This document shows, in pieces, positions 14,567 through 22,628 of a stretch of 25,660 bases of DNA. The notes under the pieces were generated by a model. It was not told where the DNA came from and searched no databases. It saw nothing but the letters and a program-made list of their open reading frames with translations. The position numbers and the translations under genes are program-made. Position 1 is the first letter of the stretch; each line of letters begins with the position of its first letter. Origin of the DNA: Thermoplasmatota archaeon (GTDB lineage: Archaea; Thermoplasmatota; E2; DHVEG-1); NCBI GenBank assembly GCA_018334795.1, contig JAGXLH010000013.1, forward strand, positions 1-25,660. Direction: 5' to 3'.

Positions 14567-15043
14567 TTAGGAAAACTTCTTATCGAATTGACCATCATCA
14601 ATTGCTTGCTGAACTTCAGCGGGATCCTTATCTTCCACTTTTACACCAAGTGAGACACAAGTTCCGATGATTTCCTTGGTTTTTTGTTTTAATGATTTAC
14701 CAAGTAAATTATCTTTTTTCATCCGAGCAATTTTAATGGCTTGGTCAACAGTAAGCGATCCTACTTTATGAGTCGCCGCAGATCCCGATCCTTTCTCAAC
14801 ACCAATTTCATTAAGAATTAATGATGAGGCAGGTGGCGTTCCAACTTCAATTTCAAATTTTTTGGTTTTAGGATTAATAATCACTTTTACTGGTACACGC
14901 ATACCATCGAAATCTTTGGTTTTATCATTAATGGAATTGATAATCTCCATGATGTTGACTCCGAGTGGACCAAGCGCGGGACCAAGAGGAGGGCCTGCCG
15001 TTGCTTTTCCTCCTTCAACTAATGCTTCAACTGTTTCTGCCAT
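14567..15043 (-). CDS. rpl11: Large ribosomal subunit protein L11
   Basis: This 158-aa protein forms the GTPase-associated centre with 23S rRNA helices 43-44. The N-terminal domain has the family's flexible segment GGKATAGPPLGPALGPLGVN (residues 11-30). The C-terminal rRNA-binding domain contains GVEKGSGSAATHKVGSLTVD and the closing helices. GGAGG overlaps the end of spt5, six bases upstream, so secE, spt5 and rpl11 form one operon. In many archaea rpl1-rpl10-rpl12 follow directly, but here they are about 9 kb downstream on the same strand, and the PHP gene converges on the end of rpl11. Confidence 0.97.
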   Translation of the reverse strand: MAETVEALVEGGKATAGPPLGPALGPLGVNIMEIINSINDKTKDFDGMRVPVKVIINPKTKKFEIEVGTPPASSLILNEIGVEKGSGSAATHKVGSLTVDQAIKIARMKKDNLLGKSLKQKTKEIIGTCVSLGVKVEDKDPAEVQQAIDDGQFDKKFS

Positions 15044-15049
15044 GTCTGT

Positions 15050-15544
15050 TTATTCCTCCTTTTTATCTTCATCTTTTCTTTTTACAACGCGTACTTGTTC
15101 ACCACGAACAGTAATTGGAATAGGAACAACTGATTCAAATAATTCAACAGTAATTTCCTCTTTCGCATCATCAATATGAGTGACCTTAGCAGTTTCCCCT
15201 CTGAATGGACCCGCAACCATTTCAACAACATCTCCTTCAGATATCTTTGCAACAGCTGAGGTCGGCACTAGAAAATGCTCGATTTGACTAACAGGAATAT
15301 CTCCATCCAAAACCGTTCGAGCATATGAAATAGTTTTAATCACATCTTTTAATCGTTCTTTATCATAACCTTCTACAAAGATATAACCCCTAAGTTCAGG
15401 TGTAACAAGAATAGAAGCAACGTCTAAATCCGATCGTTTAGATCGACTGTTCAATAAGTCAGCAGTATTTTGCTCTTTACCAACCTGCGTTTTAATCGAA
15501 AATATCTTTGTTGGTTCTTTATCATCCATTGCTGCATCAGTCAT
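15050..15544 (-). CDS. spt5: Transcription elongation factor Spt5 (NusG family)
   Basis: This 164-aa protein binds the clamp of RNA polymerase, with Spt4, and raises processivity. The NGN domain spans about residues 12-95 (IFSIKTQVGKEQNTADLL; ILVTPELRGYIFVEGY; FLVP at its end). The KOW motif follows (ISEGDVVEMVAGPFRGETAK, about 102-121). The tail is highly charged (VVKRKDEDKKEE). GAGG lies upstream of the ATG in the 15-base gap after secE. In-frame Met6 is another possible start. The position between secE and rpl11 is the standard archaeal arrangement. Confidence 0.96.
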   Translation of the reverse strand: MTDAAMDDKEPTKIFSIKTQVGKEQNTADLLNSRSKRSDLDVASILVTPELRGYIFVEGYDKERLKDVIKTISYARTVLDGDIPVSQIEHFLVPTSAVAKISEGDVVEMVAGPFRGETAKVTHIDDAKEEITVELFESVVPIPITVRGEQVRVVKRKDEDKKEE

Positions 15545-15559
15545 ACATTGAACCTCTAT

Positions 15560-15823
15560 CTACATTAAACCGAGAAGTTCACCAATCCATGGTGCAACCT
15601 GTGTGGCTAAAAGGTAAATTAAAAATCCTATTCCACCAATAAGAATGATACCAAGACCAGTAATCTTTGAGGTTTTTGCATATTCTTCATTTGTCGGATT
15701 GCGAGCCATTTTCAGCACTCGACCGTATTTACCCCTGCCGATTCGTTTTTGTCGTGCTTCAAGATCATGTTGAAGATCCCAGGCTTTTTCTATGAAATCT
15801 TTCTGATTCGTTGTTGATGACAC
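15560..15823 (-). CDS. secE: Preprotein translocase subunit SecE (Sec61 gamma)
   Basis: This 87-aa protein clamps the SecY channel. It has the family form: an amphipathic cytoplasmic helix (FIEKAWDLQHDLEARQKRIG), a conserved NPTNEEYAKTSKITGLGI segment leading into the membrane, and one transmembrane helix at about 56-76 (IILIGGIGFLIYLLA). The start is GTG at 15823, supported by GAGGTG seven bases upstream. It heads the secE-spt5-rpl11 operon and is separated from ftsZ by about 150 bases that hold a promoter. Confidence 0.93.
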   Translation of the reverse strand: MSSTTNQKDFIEKAWDLQHDLEARQKRIGRGKYGRVLKMARNPTNEEYAKTSKITGLGIILIGGIGFLIYLLATQVAPWIGELLGLM

Positions 15824-15865
15824 GAAAGGACACCTCTCTTATAACACAAGGTCAAACAACTAACC

Positions 15866-15875
15866 ATATTTAAAG
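15866..15875 (-). promoter_or_regulatory. secE-spt5-rpl11 promoter (TATA box)
   Basis: The minus-strand sequence CTTTAAATAT sits about 45 bases before the secE GTG, predicting a start near 15845 and a leader of about 20 bases with the GAGGTG ribosome site. This suggests that secE-spt5-rpl11 can be expressed apart from ftsZ. Confidence 0.45.
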
Positions 15876-15971
15876 AATGTGGAAGAAAACATCAAAAAAT
15901 CTCACACTAAAGTACACCCATATAGAAAAATCGGAAAAAAATAAGAAAAGAAAGTTGATGATGCAACTGCA

Positions 15972-17126
15972 TCATGCAACGACATCAATACCATATTCTT
16001 TGTTTTCCATTTGGCGTTGTGATGGACCCAAAATCTGTTTGGATTTTACACCCGTAATCACAAGCATTGCACGCAAATTCTTCTTAAGTGTTGAATCCAC
16101 TGTAGTACCCCAGATAATCCGCGCATTTGGATCAACACGAGAATAAATTTCTTCAACCACTCGTTCAGCTTCACTAATAGTCATATCTTCACCACCAGTA
16201 ACATTGACCAGTGCTCCACTTGCTTCAGAAATATCAACTTCTAGCAATGGAGAATTCAATGCTTCAACAACCGCATTAACAGCTTTGTTTTCACCTTCAG
16301 CTTCACCGAGACCAATCATGGCAACACCACCACGTTTCATCACTGTTTTCAAATCAGCAAAATCAAGATTGACCAAACCTGGTTTGGTAATCATCTCAGT
16401 AATTCCTTTTATGGAACGCATCAGTACTTCATCAGCGACTTTAAACGCAGCATTCAATGAAAGATTAGGAACCACATCTAACAATTTATCATTTGGAATA
16501 ACAATCACGGTGTCACAAACATCCCTCAATTGTTTTAACCCAGCTTCAGCATTTTCCATCCGAACTAATCCTTCAACACTAAATGGAAGTGTAACCACTC
16601 CAATGGTTAAAGCACCAGTTTCTTTTGCAATTTGAGAAACAATCGGTGCTGAACCAGTTCCTGTTCCCCCACCAAGACCACACGTGATAAAAACCATATC
16701 CGCATGACCAACCGATTCACGAACATCCTGTTCACTTTCCCGAGCTGCCTCTTCACCTACTTTTGGAACAGATCCTGCTCCCAATCCTTTCGTAAGATGC
16801 CGGCCGATTAACACCTTATGTGGTGCATCAGTCTGAAGTAAATGTTGTGCATCAGTGTTAATTGCAATAAGATCAACATCAGTAACGCTGCCTTGTATAC
16901 AGCGACTTATAGTATTTGTTCCTGCTCCACCACAACCAACTACCTTAATAGTAGTGGTAAGACCTTTCAAAACTTCTTCCAACTCCTGATTTATTGCACT
17001 TCTTGCATATGATTCATTGTTAGAATTCTTATTTTGTTTTTTAGTATTAGCAGGATGTGTTGACTTTTTTTTAGAAGTATTTTTATTATTTTGTTCTGCC
17101 ATAACTTCTTCTACTATTTTTTTCAT
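15972..17126 (-). CDS. ftsZ: Cell division protein FtsZ (probably FtsZ1)
   Basis: FtsZ is the tubulin-like GTPase of the division ring. The N-terminal tail (residues 1-50) is polar and Lys/Asn-rich. The GTPase domain follows with VVGCGGAGTNT, NTDAQHL and the tubulin signature GLGGGTGTGSAP (about 148-159). The T7 loop NLDFADLKTVM that completes GTP hydrolysis in the next subunit is present. The protein ends with GIDVVA, beyond the C-terminal domain. The start at 17126 has GGTGA five bases upstream; Met9 has only a weak site. Location beside secE-spt5 matches FtsZ1 in other archaea. All GTPase motifs are intact. Confidence 0.95.
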   Translation of the reverse strand: MKKIVEEVMAEQNNKNTSKKKSTHPANTKKQNKNSNNESYARSAINQELEEVLKGLTTTIKVVGCGGAGTNTISRCIQGSVTDVDLIAINTDAQHLLQTDAPHKVLIGRHLTKGLGAGSVPKVGEEAARESEQDVRESVGHADMVFITCGLGGGTGTGSAPIVSQIAKETGALTIGVVTLPFSVEGLVRMENAEAGLKQLRDVCDTVIVIPNDKLLDVVPNLSLNAAFKVADEVLMRSIKGITEMITKPGLVNLDFADLKTVMKRGGVAMIGLGEAEGENKAVNAVVEALNSPLLEVDISEASGALVNVTGGEDMTISEAERVVEEIYSRVDPNARIIWGTTVDSTLKKNLRAMLVITGVKSKQILGPSQRQMENKEYGIDVVA

Positions 17127-17264
17127 CTAAATCACCATACCATCACAACAACAACTATCAAATTGAGTGTGAATAATATCTTCCCATCACATCAAAAAAG
17201 TAATCACAAGCAGCTTATTAAATATTTCCTTAGAAATCAAAATTCATCCACTACTTTTTCCAGT

Positions 17265-18083
17265 TTACTTAACGAGTTCTAAAGAAAAATCACTATTTTT
17301 TATTGTGTGGGTCAAATAACCCATAGAAATACGATCTGCAAACTTCACATAGTCATGAATGTTTTCAGGAGTAATTCCTCCTGAGATCTCTATCATTATC
17401 GAAGAATTAATATCCTTAATTTTTTTCGCGATCTCTCTTGCTTTTCTTGCAGAGAAATTATCAAGCATGATTACATCCACATCCATTTGTGCCGCTTGTA
17501 TTGCCTGGTCTTCAGTTTCCACTTCAACTTCAATGATCTTATCCGAAATCTTACTTGTAACAGTTTCAATTGTTTGTTTAAACGATCCTTTAGCTGCGAT
17601 ATGATTATCTTTTATCATTACTGCATCAAATAATCCAAATCGATGAGACTCCCCACCTCCAAGTTCAACTGCTTTTTTTTCATATTTGCGAAAACCTGGC
17701 GTTGTTTTTCGTGTAGCAGCAATATTAACGTTAGGATTTATACGATGACAAGAATCTACGATTCTTTTTGTCTGAGTGGCAATACCACTCATTCTTCCAA
17801 TAATATTTAACGCAAGTCGTTCACCAACAAGAATGGATTTAACTGATCCATTAACTGTAGCTACCACATCCATAGCTGAAACAATAGATCCATCCTCTTT
17901 TTCTTTCTGAAACGTTGCTCCAGTTCGGTCAAATACTGTAGCGGCTTTGTCAATTCCAGCAAGAACTGCTGATTCTTTCGCAATGATTCTAGCAGATGCT
18001 AACTCATTTGTAAATAATGCATTACTAGTAACGTCACCTTCTCCGTTTAGGTCTTCTTCTAAAAATCGATCTATTTCGTCCAT
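17265..18083 (-). CDS. nadC: Nicotinate-nucleotide pyrophosphorylase (quinolinate phosphoribosyltransferase)
   Basis: NadC converts quinolinate and PRPP to nicotinate mononucleotide, CO2 and pyrophosphate in de novo NAD synthesis. The 272-aa length is normal. Family motifs are all seen: EDLNGEGDVTS at the N-terminus, ATRKTTPGFRKYEKKAVELG followed by GGESHRFGL for quinolinate and PRPP binding, MIKDNH, EVEVET, DVIMLDN and EISGGI. It is divergent from nadX with only 50 bases between, so their promoters overlap. A TATA-like CTTAAAAC about 30 bases before its ATG suggests a nearly leaderless message. Confidence 0.96.
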   Translation of the reverse strand: MDEIDRFLEEDLNGEGDVTSNALFTNELASARIIAKESAVLAGIDKAATVFDRTGATFQKEKEDGSIVSAMDVVATVNGSVKSILVGERLALNIIGRMSGIATQTKRIVDSCHRINPNVNIAATRKTTPGFRKYEKKAVELGGGESHRFGLFDAVMIKDNHIAAKGSFKQTIETVTSKISDKIIEVEVETEDQAIQAAQMDVDVIMLDNFSARKAREIAKKIKDINSSIMIEISGGITPENIHDYVKFADRISMGYLTHTIKNSDFSLELVK

Positions 18084-18133
18084 GGCAATACTTTTTATAC
18101 ATTTTGATGGTTTTAAGATTTTAGGTAATTACT

Positions 18134-18901
18134 ATGAAGATTGGTATTATTGGCTGTGGCGCAATAGGAAGTGATGTTGCCCATGCTGCAGACTCATTTC
18201 CAGAGATAGACACCATCTTTTTACATGATGTTGATGAAAAATCCGAAAAAAAACTTGCGGAAAGTACTGAAAAAGGAGAAGTGGTCAATAGTGAAACTTT
18301 ACTTGAAAAATCAGATGTGATCTTTGAAGCTGCATCACAAGAAGCAGTAAAAATGTATGCAATTGATGTATTAAAACAAGGTAAAGATTTCATCATTATG
18401 AGCATTGGGAGTTTATTTGATGATGACCTCAGAGAAAAATTAGAAGAAACCGCACGTAAACATCATGCAAAATTATATCTTCCATCTGGTGCAGTATGTG
18501 GTATTGATGGTATTCTTTCAGCAAGTGGTGACACAATCGACAAAGTAACATTGGTAACTACAAAGCCGCCTAAGGCACTTAATAAAAATTACAAAAAAAG
18601 AACAGTTTTGTTCAAAGGAACCGCACGGGATGCAGTTCAACAATTTCCTAAAAACATTAATGTTGCTGCCAATCTCTCCATTGCAGGCATTGGTTTTGAT
18701 AAAACACTAGTGGAAATCGTTGCTGATCCAGTTGCAACAAGAAATAGTCATAAAATTTTAGCGCATGGCCGATTTGGTAGACTTCGAGCTGAAGTTGAAA
18801 ACATGCCAAATCCCAATAATCCAGGTTCAAGTTATTTAGCGTCTCTTTCTGCAATTGCTACCTTGAAACGAATTGTTAACCCTATTCAAATAGGTGCTTA
18901 A
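18134..18901 (+). CDS. nadX: L-aspartate dehydrogenase
   Basis: NadX oxidises L-aspartate with NAD(P) to iminoaspartate, the first step of NAD synthesis where NadB (aspartate oxidase) is absent. The Rossmann motif IGIIGCGAIG (3-12) opens the protein. SGAVCGIDGILSAS marks the substrate domain, and ADPVATRNSHKI contains the conserved histidine (His206). The C-terminal NPGSSYLASLSAIATLK is typical. The 255-aa length is normal. A TATA box TTTTTATAC (18088-18097) predicts a start at about 18118. The neighbouring divergent nadC supplies a later step; NadA, which links the two, is not in the window. Confidence 0.94.
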   Translation: MKIGIIGCGAIGSDVAHAADSFPEIDTIFLHDVDEKSEKKLAESTEKGEVVNSETLLEKSDVIFEAASQEAVKMYAIDVLKQGKDFIIMSIGSLFDDDLREKLEETARKHHAKLYLPSGAVCGIDGILSASGDTIDKVTLVTTKPPKALNKNYKKRTVLFKGTARDAVQQFPKNINVAANLSIAGIGFDKTLVEIVADPVATRNSHKILAHGRFGRLRAEVENMPNPNNPGSSYLASLSAIATLKRIVNPIQIGA

Positions 18902-19048
18902 CCTTCTAAAGTAGTCGACTTGAAAAAACACAGTTCATAACTAAAAAAATCAGTATCTCTTTTTTTCCTATCTTTTTGATTCTTTATGACATTTATCGAA
19001 ATGCAAATTCTAAAAAACAGTGGATTGATTGCCATCAGTTGAAAAAAC

Positions 19049-20998
19049 ATGAAATTTGAAATTAAACATCATGATGCCGCAGGTCGAATCGGCCGGTTAA
19101 TAACCAACCATGGTTCAGTAACAACTCCGCTTTTACTTCCAGTAATAAATCCAAATAAAATGAGTATTACACCACAGATGATGAAGGAAAAATTTGGTGT
19201 TCAAGCAGTTATTACCAACTCATATATTATTCATCAGCATCAAAAACTTTATGACACCGCATTAGCCGAAGGTGTACATTCTCTTATTGATTTTGATGGC
19301 CCTATCATGACTGACTCCGGAACATTCCAATCATACATGTACGGTGAGATTGAAATGGATCCATTAACAATCGTCCGATTTCAACGTGATATCGGAAGTG
19401 ATATTGGCACTATCTTAGATATTTTTGGTACGCCGGATCAAACAAAAGAAGAAGCAGAAGATGCAGTAAACACTACAGTAGAAAGAGCAAAACAAAGCAT
19501 TTCTGAAAAAAAAGAGATGAATCTTGCTTGTCCAGTACAAGGTTCTATCTATCCATCGTTACGATCATATTGTGCTAAAAAGCTTGGTGAACTCAATGCA
19601 GATATGCATCCGATTGGTGGCGTAGTACCATTAATGGAAAATCAACAGTATACTCATCTAATCAAAGTGATTCTTGCATCAAAAAAAGGATTACCAGTTA
19701 ATCGCCCGGTTCATTTGTTTGGTGCAGGTCATCCACTCATTTTTCCGCTTGCTGCAGCTCTTGGTTGTGACATTTTTGATTCATCAGCATACATTAAATA
19801 TGCGAAACAAAATCGTTTGATTTTTCCATGGGGAACTGAAAAAATCGATGATTTATATGAACTTCCTTGTTCCTGCCCGGTTTGTTCAACCATTTCATTA
19901 TCAGAACTGCGATCTTTACCTAAGAAGAAGCGGGAACAAAAAATCGCAGAACATAATTTGTTCATTAGCATCAGTGAACTTAAAAAAGTTCGAAATGCAA
20001 TCATGCAGGGAAGATTATGGGAACTTGTTGAACAACGAGCAAGTGCTAATCCATTTTTACAAGATGCACTTCATGAAATTCATAACATGAATCATATCAA
20101 TTGGCTTGAACAATTTGAACCGGTGCGGAAAACAAGGGGTTTGTTTTACACTGGAATTCATACTATTCATCAACCCTTTTTTTACCGGTTACATGCTAGG
20201 TTAATTCAGTGGTTTAATCAATCATCTTCTACACTTATCTTGTTAGATGAAAGTGAAAAACCATTTAGTACGGCTTACATAGATATTTTATTTAGAATAG
20301 CAAAAGAGTATCCTAAGGAGGATATTATTGTTGATTCTGCAATTGGTCCCGTACCCATAGATTTGGATGAAATGTATCCTTTTGCTCAATATATCTTTCC
20401 AGATTTTTTAGATATAGGAACAAAACAAGTTAGAAAAAAACGTTGGGAAGAATGCTTAAAAGACAAAAAGATTATCCGATGGGAAATTGAAGGAATAACC
20501 CCTAATTTAACCCTAAATGAAAAAAATCATTTACAAAAAATCTTTGATGAAAGAAAAGTAAGATCCGTTGCTCAGATGCAATTTGGTCTTGATATTGCTC
20601 ATATTTTATTCAATGGTGTTATCTCATTAGTAAAATCGAAAAAAACATCCAAGATTAGAAACGTGTTTGTTGATGATGATCATGTAGTTTCTATGCGTGC
20701 TTCAGATGGTTTGTTTACTTTGAAATTAAATGGAGGGAAAAAAGTTCATAAACATAGTTCATCACCTCGATTTCGAGTAGTAATCGATGATGATGCAGTT
20801 CCTTTTGTTAAGGAGGGAAAAAGTGGTTTTTCAAAATTTGTCATATCTGTTGACCCTCGGTTACGGCCGTATGACGAATGTATCGTTGTTTCTAAAAAAG
20901 ATGAATTTCTTGCAATTGGTCAATGTCTTCTTTCACCGTGTGAAATGGGAAGATTTCGTTTTGGTCAAGCAGTTAAGATTCGAGAGCATATTAAGTGA
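19049..20998 (+). CDS. tgtA: tRNA-guanine(15) transglycosylase, archaeosine pathway
   Basis: TgtA replaces guanine-15 in the D-loop of many tRNAs with preQ0, the first step to archaeosine. The TIM-barrel catalytic domain contains MTDSGTFQSY with the active-site Asp89, and the zinc site CSCPVC (Cys274, Cys276, Cys279). The middle domains C1 and C2 and a C-terminal PUA domain follow (about 570-649: NVFVDDDHVVSMRASDGLFT ... FGQAVKIREH). At 649 aa the gene is full length, so the C-terminal half is fused and not split off as ArcS-like or separate PUA protein. The ATG has no strong ribosome site. A TATA-like CTTTATGAC near 18980 suits it. Confidence 0.95.
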   Translation: MKFEIKHHDAAGRIGRLITNHGSVTTPLLLPVINPNKMSITPQMMKEKFGVQAVITNSYIIHQHQKLYDTALAEGVHSLIDFDGPIMTDSGTFQSYMYGEIEMDPLTIVRFQRDIGSDIGTILDIFGTPDQTKEEAEDAVNTTVERAKQSISEKKEMNLACPVQGSIYPSLRSYCAKKLGELNADMHPIGGVVPLMENQQYTHLIKVILASKKGLPVNRPVHLFGAGHPLIFPLAAALGCDIFDSSAYIKYAKQNRLIFPWGTEKIDDLYELPCSCPVCSTISLSELRSLPKKKREQKIAEHNLFISISELKKVRNAIMQGRLWELVEQRASANPFLQDALHEIHNMNHINWLEQFEPVRKTRGLFYTGIHTIHQPFFYRLHARLIQWFNQSSSTLILLDESEKPFSTAYIDILFRIAKEYPKEDIIVDSAIGPVPIDLDEMYPFAQYIFPDFLDIGTKQVRKKRWEECLKDKKIIRWEIEGITPNLTLNEKNHLQKIFDERKVRSVAQMQFGLDIAHILFNGVISLVKSKKTSKIRNVFVDDDHVVSMRASDGLFTLKLNGGKKVHKHSSSPRFRVVIDDDAVPFVKEGKSGFSKFVISVDPRLRPYDECIVVSKKDEFLAIGQCLLSPCEMGRFRFGQAVKIREHIK

Positions 20999-21030
20999 AT
21001 GAAAAGTGGTTTTGTAAGCGTTAGATTATA

Positions 21031-21061
21031 AAAAAAATTCCTCCTAAAAAAGAAGGAGGAA
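21031..21061 (-). terminator. Hairpin plus T8 terminator of the candidate RNA
   Basis: TTCCTCCT, an 8-base loop and AGGAGGAA form an 8-bp perfect hairpin, directly followed by eight T on the minus strand (21038-21031). The plus strand has no T-run at the hairpin, so it is not the tgtA terminator. Confidence 0.6.
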
Positions 21062-21121
21062 GGCTGGCAAATAAGGATGGGATGGGATGCACAAAAAACT
21101 ACCAGCCCTAATTCCTTCTAC
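21031..21121 (-). ncRNA. Candidate structured small RNA with intrinsic-type terminator
   Basis: On the minus strand a TATA-like CTTAAA (21142-21147) predicts a start near 21120. The RNA has a stem GGCTGG/CCAGCC (21107-21102 with 21067-21062) closing a C-rich loop that contains three CATCC repeats, the last within CCATCCTT (21081-21074). Below it AGAAGGAA (21119-21112) can pair with TTCCTCCT (21061-21054, one G-U pair) across a 4-nt bulge. That same TTCCTCCT can instead pair with AGGAGGAA (21045-21038), which is followed directly by T8: a textbook terminator shape. No coding frame fits, and no minus-strand gene lies upstream for it to terminate. Confidence 0.5.
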
Positions 21122-21242
21122 TCCAAAGAATACCTTGGATGTTTAAGTACGTTTTTCGCATCTAGTTGTCCATTTACGTATGCACATACTATTTTAGCAG
21201 GAATGTAAAGAAAAAAATGAGGTGAAGGAATCTTCTTTCATT

Positions 21243-21282
21243 CTTCGACGAAGGACGGTGGATTTCTCAAAATGTTTAAATG
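21243..21282 (+). promoter_or_regulatory. HMG-CoA reductase promoter
   Basis: A TATA box TTTAAATG (21275-21282) predicts a start near 21304 and a leader of about 30 bases with ribosome site GGTGA. The repeat CTTCG-A-CGAAG (21243-21253) lies about 20 bases upstream of the TATA box and could bind an activator; that role is a guess. Confidence 0.35.
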
Positions 21283-21333
21283 ATGCATGTATGTTTGCGT
21301 TCAATAATACCTTTTTTAAGGTAGGTGAATGGT

Positions 21334-22593
21334 ATGAAGATAAATAAAACTTCAAAAATTTCAGGTTTTTACAAGAAAAGTATTGATGAACGAATTGATT
21401 TGATTTCTTCAATTGCATCCTTAACAGAGGAAGAACAATCTCTGTTGTTTAAAGCGTTGGATAAGGGTCTAGCGGATCGTATGATCGAAAATGTAGTAGG
21501 AACCTTTACGCTGCCATTGGGTATCGCGTTAAATTTTCGAGTGAATAATGAAGACGTGTTCGTTCCAATGGCTACAGAAGAATCCAGTGTTGTTGCAGCC
21601 GCAAGTAAAGCAGCAAAAATCGCCCGTAAAAGTGGAGGGTTTCGAACAGAATCTACAGATCCAATTATGATTGGTCAAATTCAAATTCTTGATGTTGATG
21701 ATGTAGCAACAGCATCTGAAAAAATTTTACAAGAAAAAAATAAGCTGCTAACGGTTGCCAATGCTCAGGATAAGATTCTAACCAATCTTGGGGGTGGTGC
21801 AAAGGATTTAGCTGTTCGAATTTTAACGAGTTCTTTTGGAAAAATGATTGTGGTTCATCTCTATGTCGATGTTCGTGATGCTATGGGGGCAAATGCAGTT
21901 AATACGATGGTTGAAGCATTGGCTCCAGTTATTGAAGATATTTCTGGTGGACGTGTTCGATTAAAGATTTTATCGAATTTAGCTGACCAACGATTGGTAA
22001 AATCTCGTGCTATTTTTGATAAGGATCTTATTGGTGGTGAAAAGGTCGTAGATGCATTTTTGGAATCTGTGGAATTAGCAAAGATTGATCCTTATCGAGC
22101 AGCAACGCATAATAAAGGAATTATGAATGGAATTGATGCAGTCATTATAGCCACGGGTAATGATTTTCGGGCGATTGAAGCAGGAGCTCATGCCTATGCT
22201 GCCCGTAACGGACAGTATACTTCATTGACGAATTATTGGAAGGATGAAACTGGTAATCTTGTTGGAGAGATTAAATTACCGTTAGCACTTGGCATCGTTG
22301 GTGGAGCTGGAAGTATTCATCCAACGGCACAAATGTGTAAAAAGATGATGCGGATTTCTTCTGCGCAGCAGTTATCTGAACTTGTTGCTAGTGTTGGACT
22401 GGCACAAAATTTTGCAGCTGTTCTTGCATTGTCAACAGTTGGTATTCAAAAAGGTCATATGTCGCTTCATGCCAAAAATATTGCTATGATGGCTGGAGCA
22501 AATGAGGAAGATATTGACCGTATTGCAAATATACTCATCAAAGAAGGAAATGTTAAACTTGATAGAGCAAAAGAATTAGTAAAAAAAGAGTGA
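21334..22593 (+). CDS. HMG-CoA reductase, class II (bacterial type)
   Basis: This enzyme reduces HMG-CoA to mevalonate, the committed step to archaeal isoprenoid lipids. It is class II, closely similar to the Pseudomonas mevalonii enzyme: ENVVGTFTLPLGIA, EESSVVAAAS, DVRDAMGANAVNTM, DPYRAATHNKGIMNGIDA, IATGNDFRAIEAGAHAYAAR and GHMSLHAKN. The catalytic residues known from that enzyme correspond to Glu83, Lys261, Asp277 and His375 here. There is no N-terminal membrane domain. The ATG at 21334 (419 aa) has GGTGA five bases upstream; the GTG at 21325 overlaps that site. Most archaea have class I enzymes; class II is known in Thermoplasmatales and Archaeoglobus and is regarded as a transfer from bacteria. 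Confidence 0.95.
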   Translation: MKINKTSKISGFYKKSIDERIDLISSIASLTEEEQSLLFKALDKGLADRMIENVVGTFTLPLGIALNFRVNNEDVFVPMATEESSVVAAASKAAKIARKSGGFRTESTDPIMIGQIQILDVDDVATASEKILQEKNKLLTVANAQDKILTNLGGGAKDLAVRILTSSFGKMIVVHLYVDVRDAMGANAVNTMVEALAPVIEDISGGRVRLKILSNLADQRLVKSRAIFDKDLIGGEKVVDAFLESVELAKIDPYRAATHNKGIMNGIDAVIIATGNDFRAIEAGAHAYAARNGQYTSLTNYWKDETGNLVGEIKLPLALGIVGGAGSIHPTAQMCKKMMRISSAQQLSELVASVGLAQNFAAVLALSTVGIQKGHMSLHAKNIAMMAGANEEDIDRIANILIKEGNVKLDRAKELVKKE

Positions 22594-22597
22594 ATGA

Positions 22598-22628
22598 ATT
22601 TAATCAAGATTAAATGTTAATTCTTTTT
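22598..22628. terminator. Shared terminator between convergent HMG-CoA reductase and pyrI
   Basis: A perfect repeat ATTTAATC-AA-GATTAAAT (22598-22615) lies in the 35-base gap. On the plus strand it is followed by TTCTTTTTTC, and on the minus strand by a T7 just inside the reductase gene (22587-22581). This fits a bidirectional terminator. Confidence 0.5.

Larger units (their letters stand above)
20999..21333. other. Intergenic region: candidate RNA and HMG-CoA reductase promoter
   Basis: This gap of about 335 bases holds a candidate small RNA on the minus strand (21031-21121) and the promoter of the HMG-CoA reductase gene on the plus strand. Between them lie about 100 bases in which I see only a CTTCG-A-CGAAG repeat (21243-21253). 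No ORF is convincing. Confidence 0.5.

Noticed and set aside
20999..21333. Riboswitch in the leader of HMG-CoA reductase
   Set aside because: The structured elements lie well upstream of the likely transcription start (near 21304), and the T-run is on the opposite strand.
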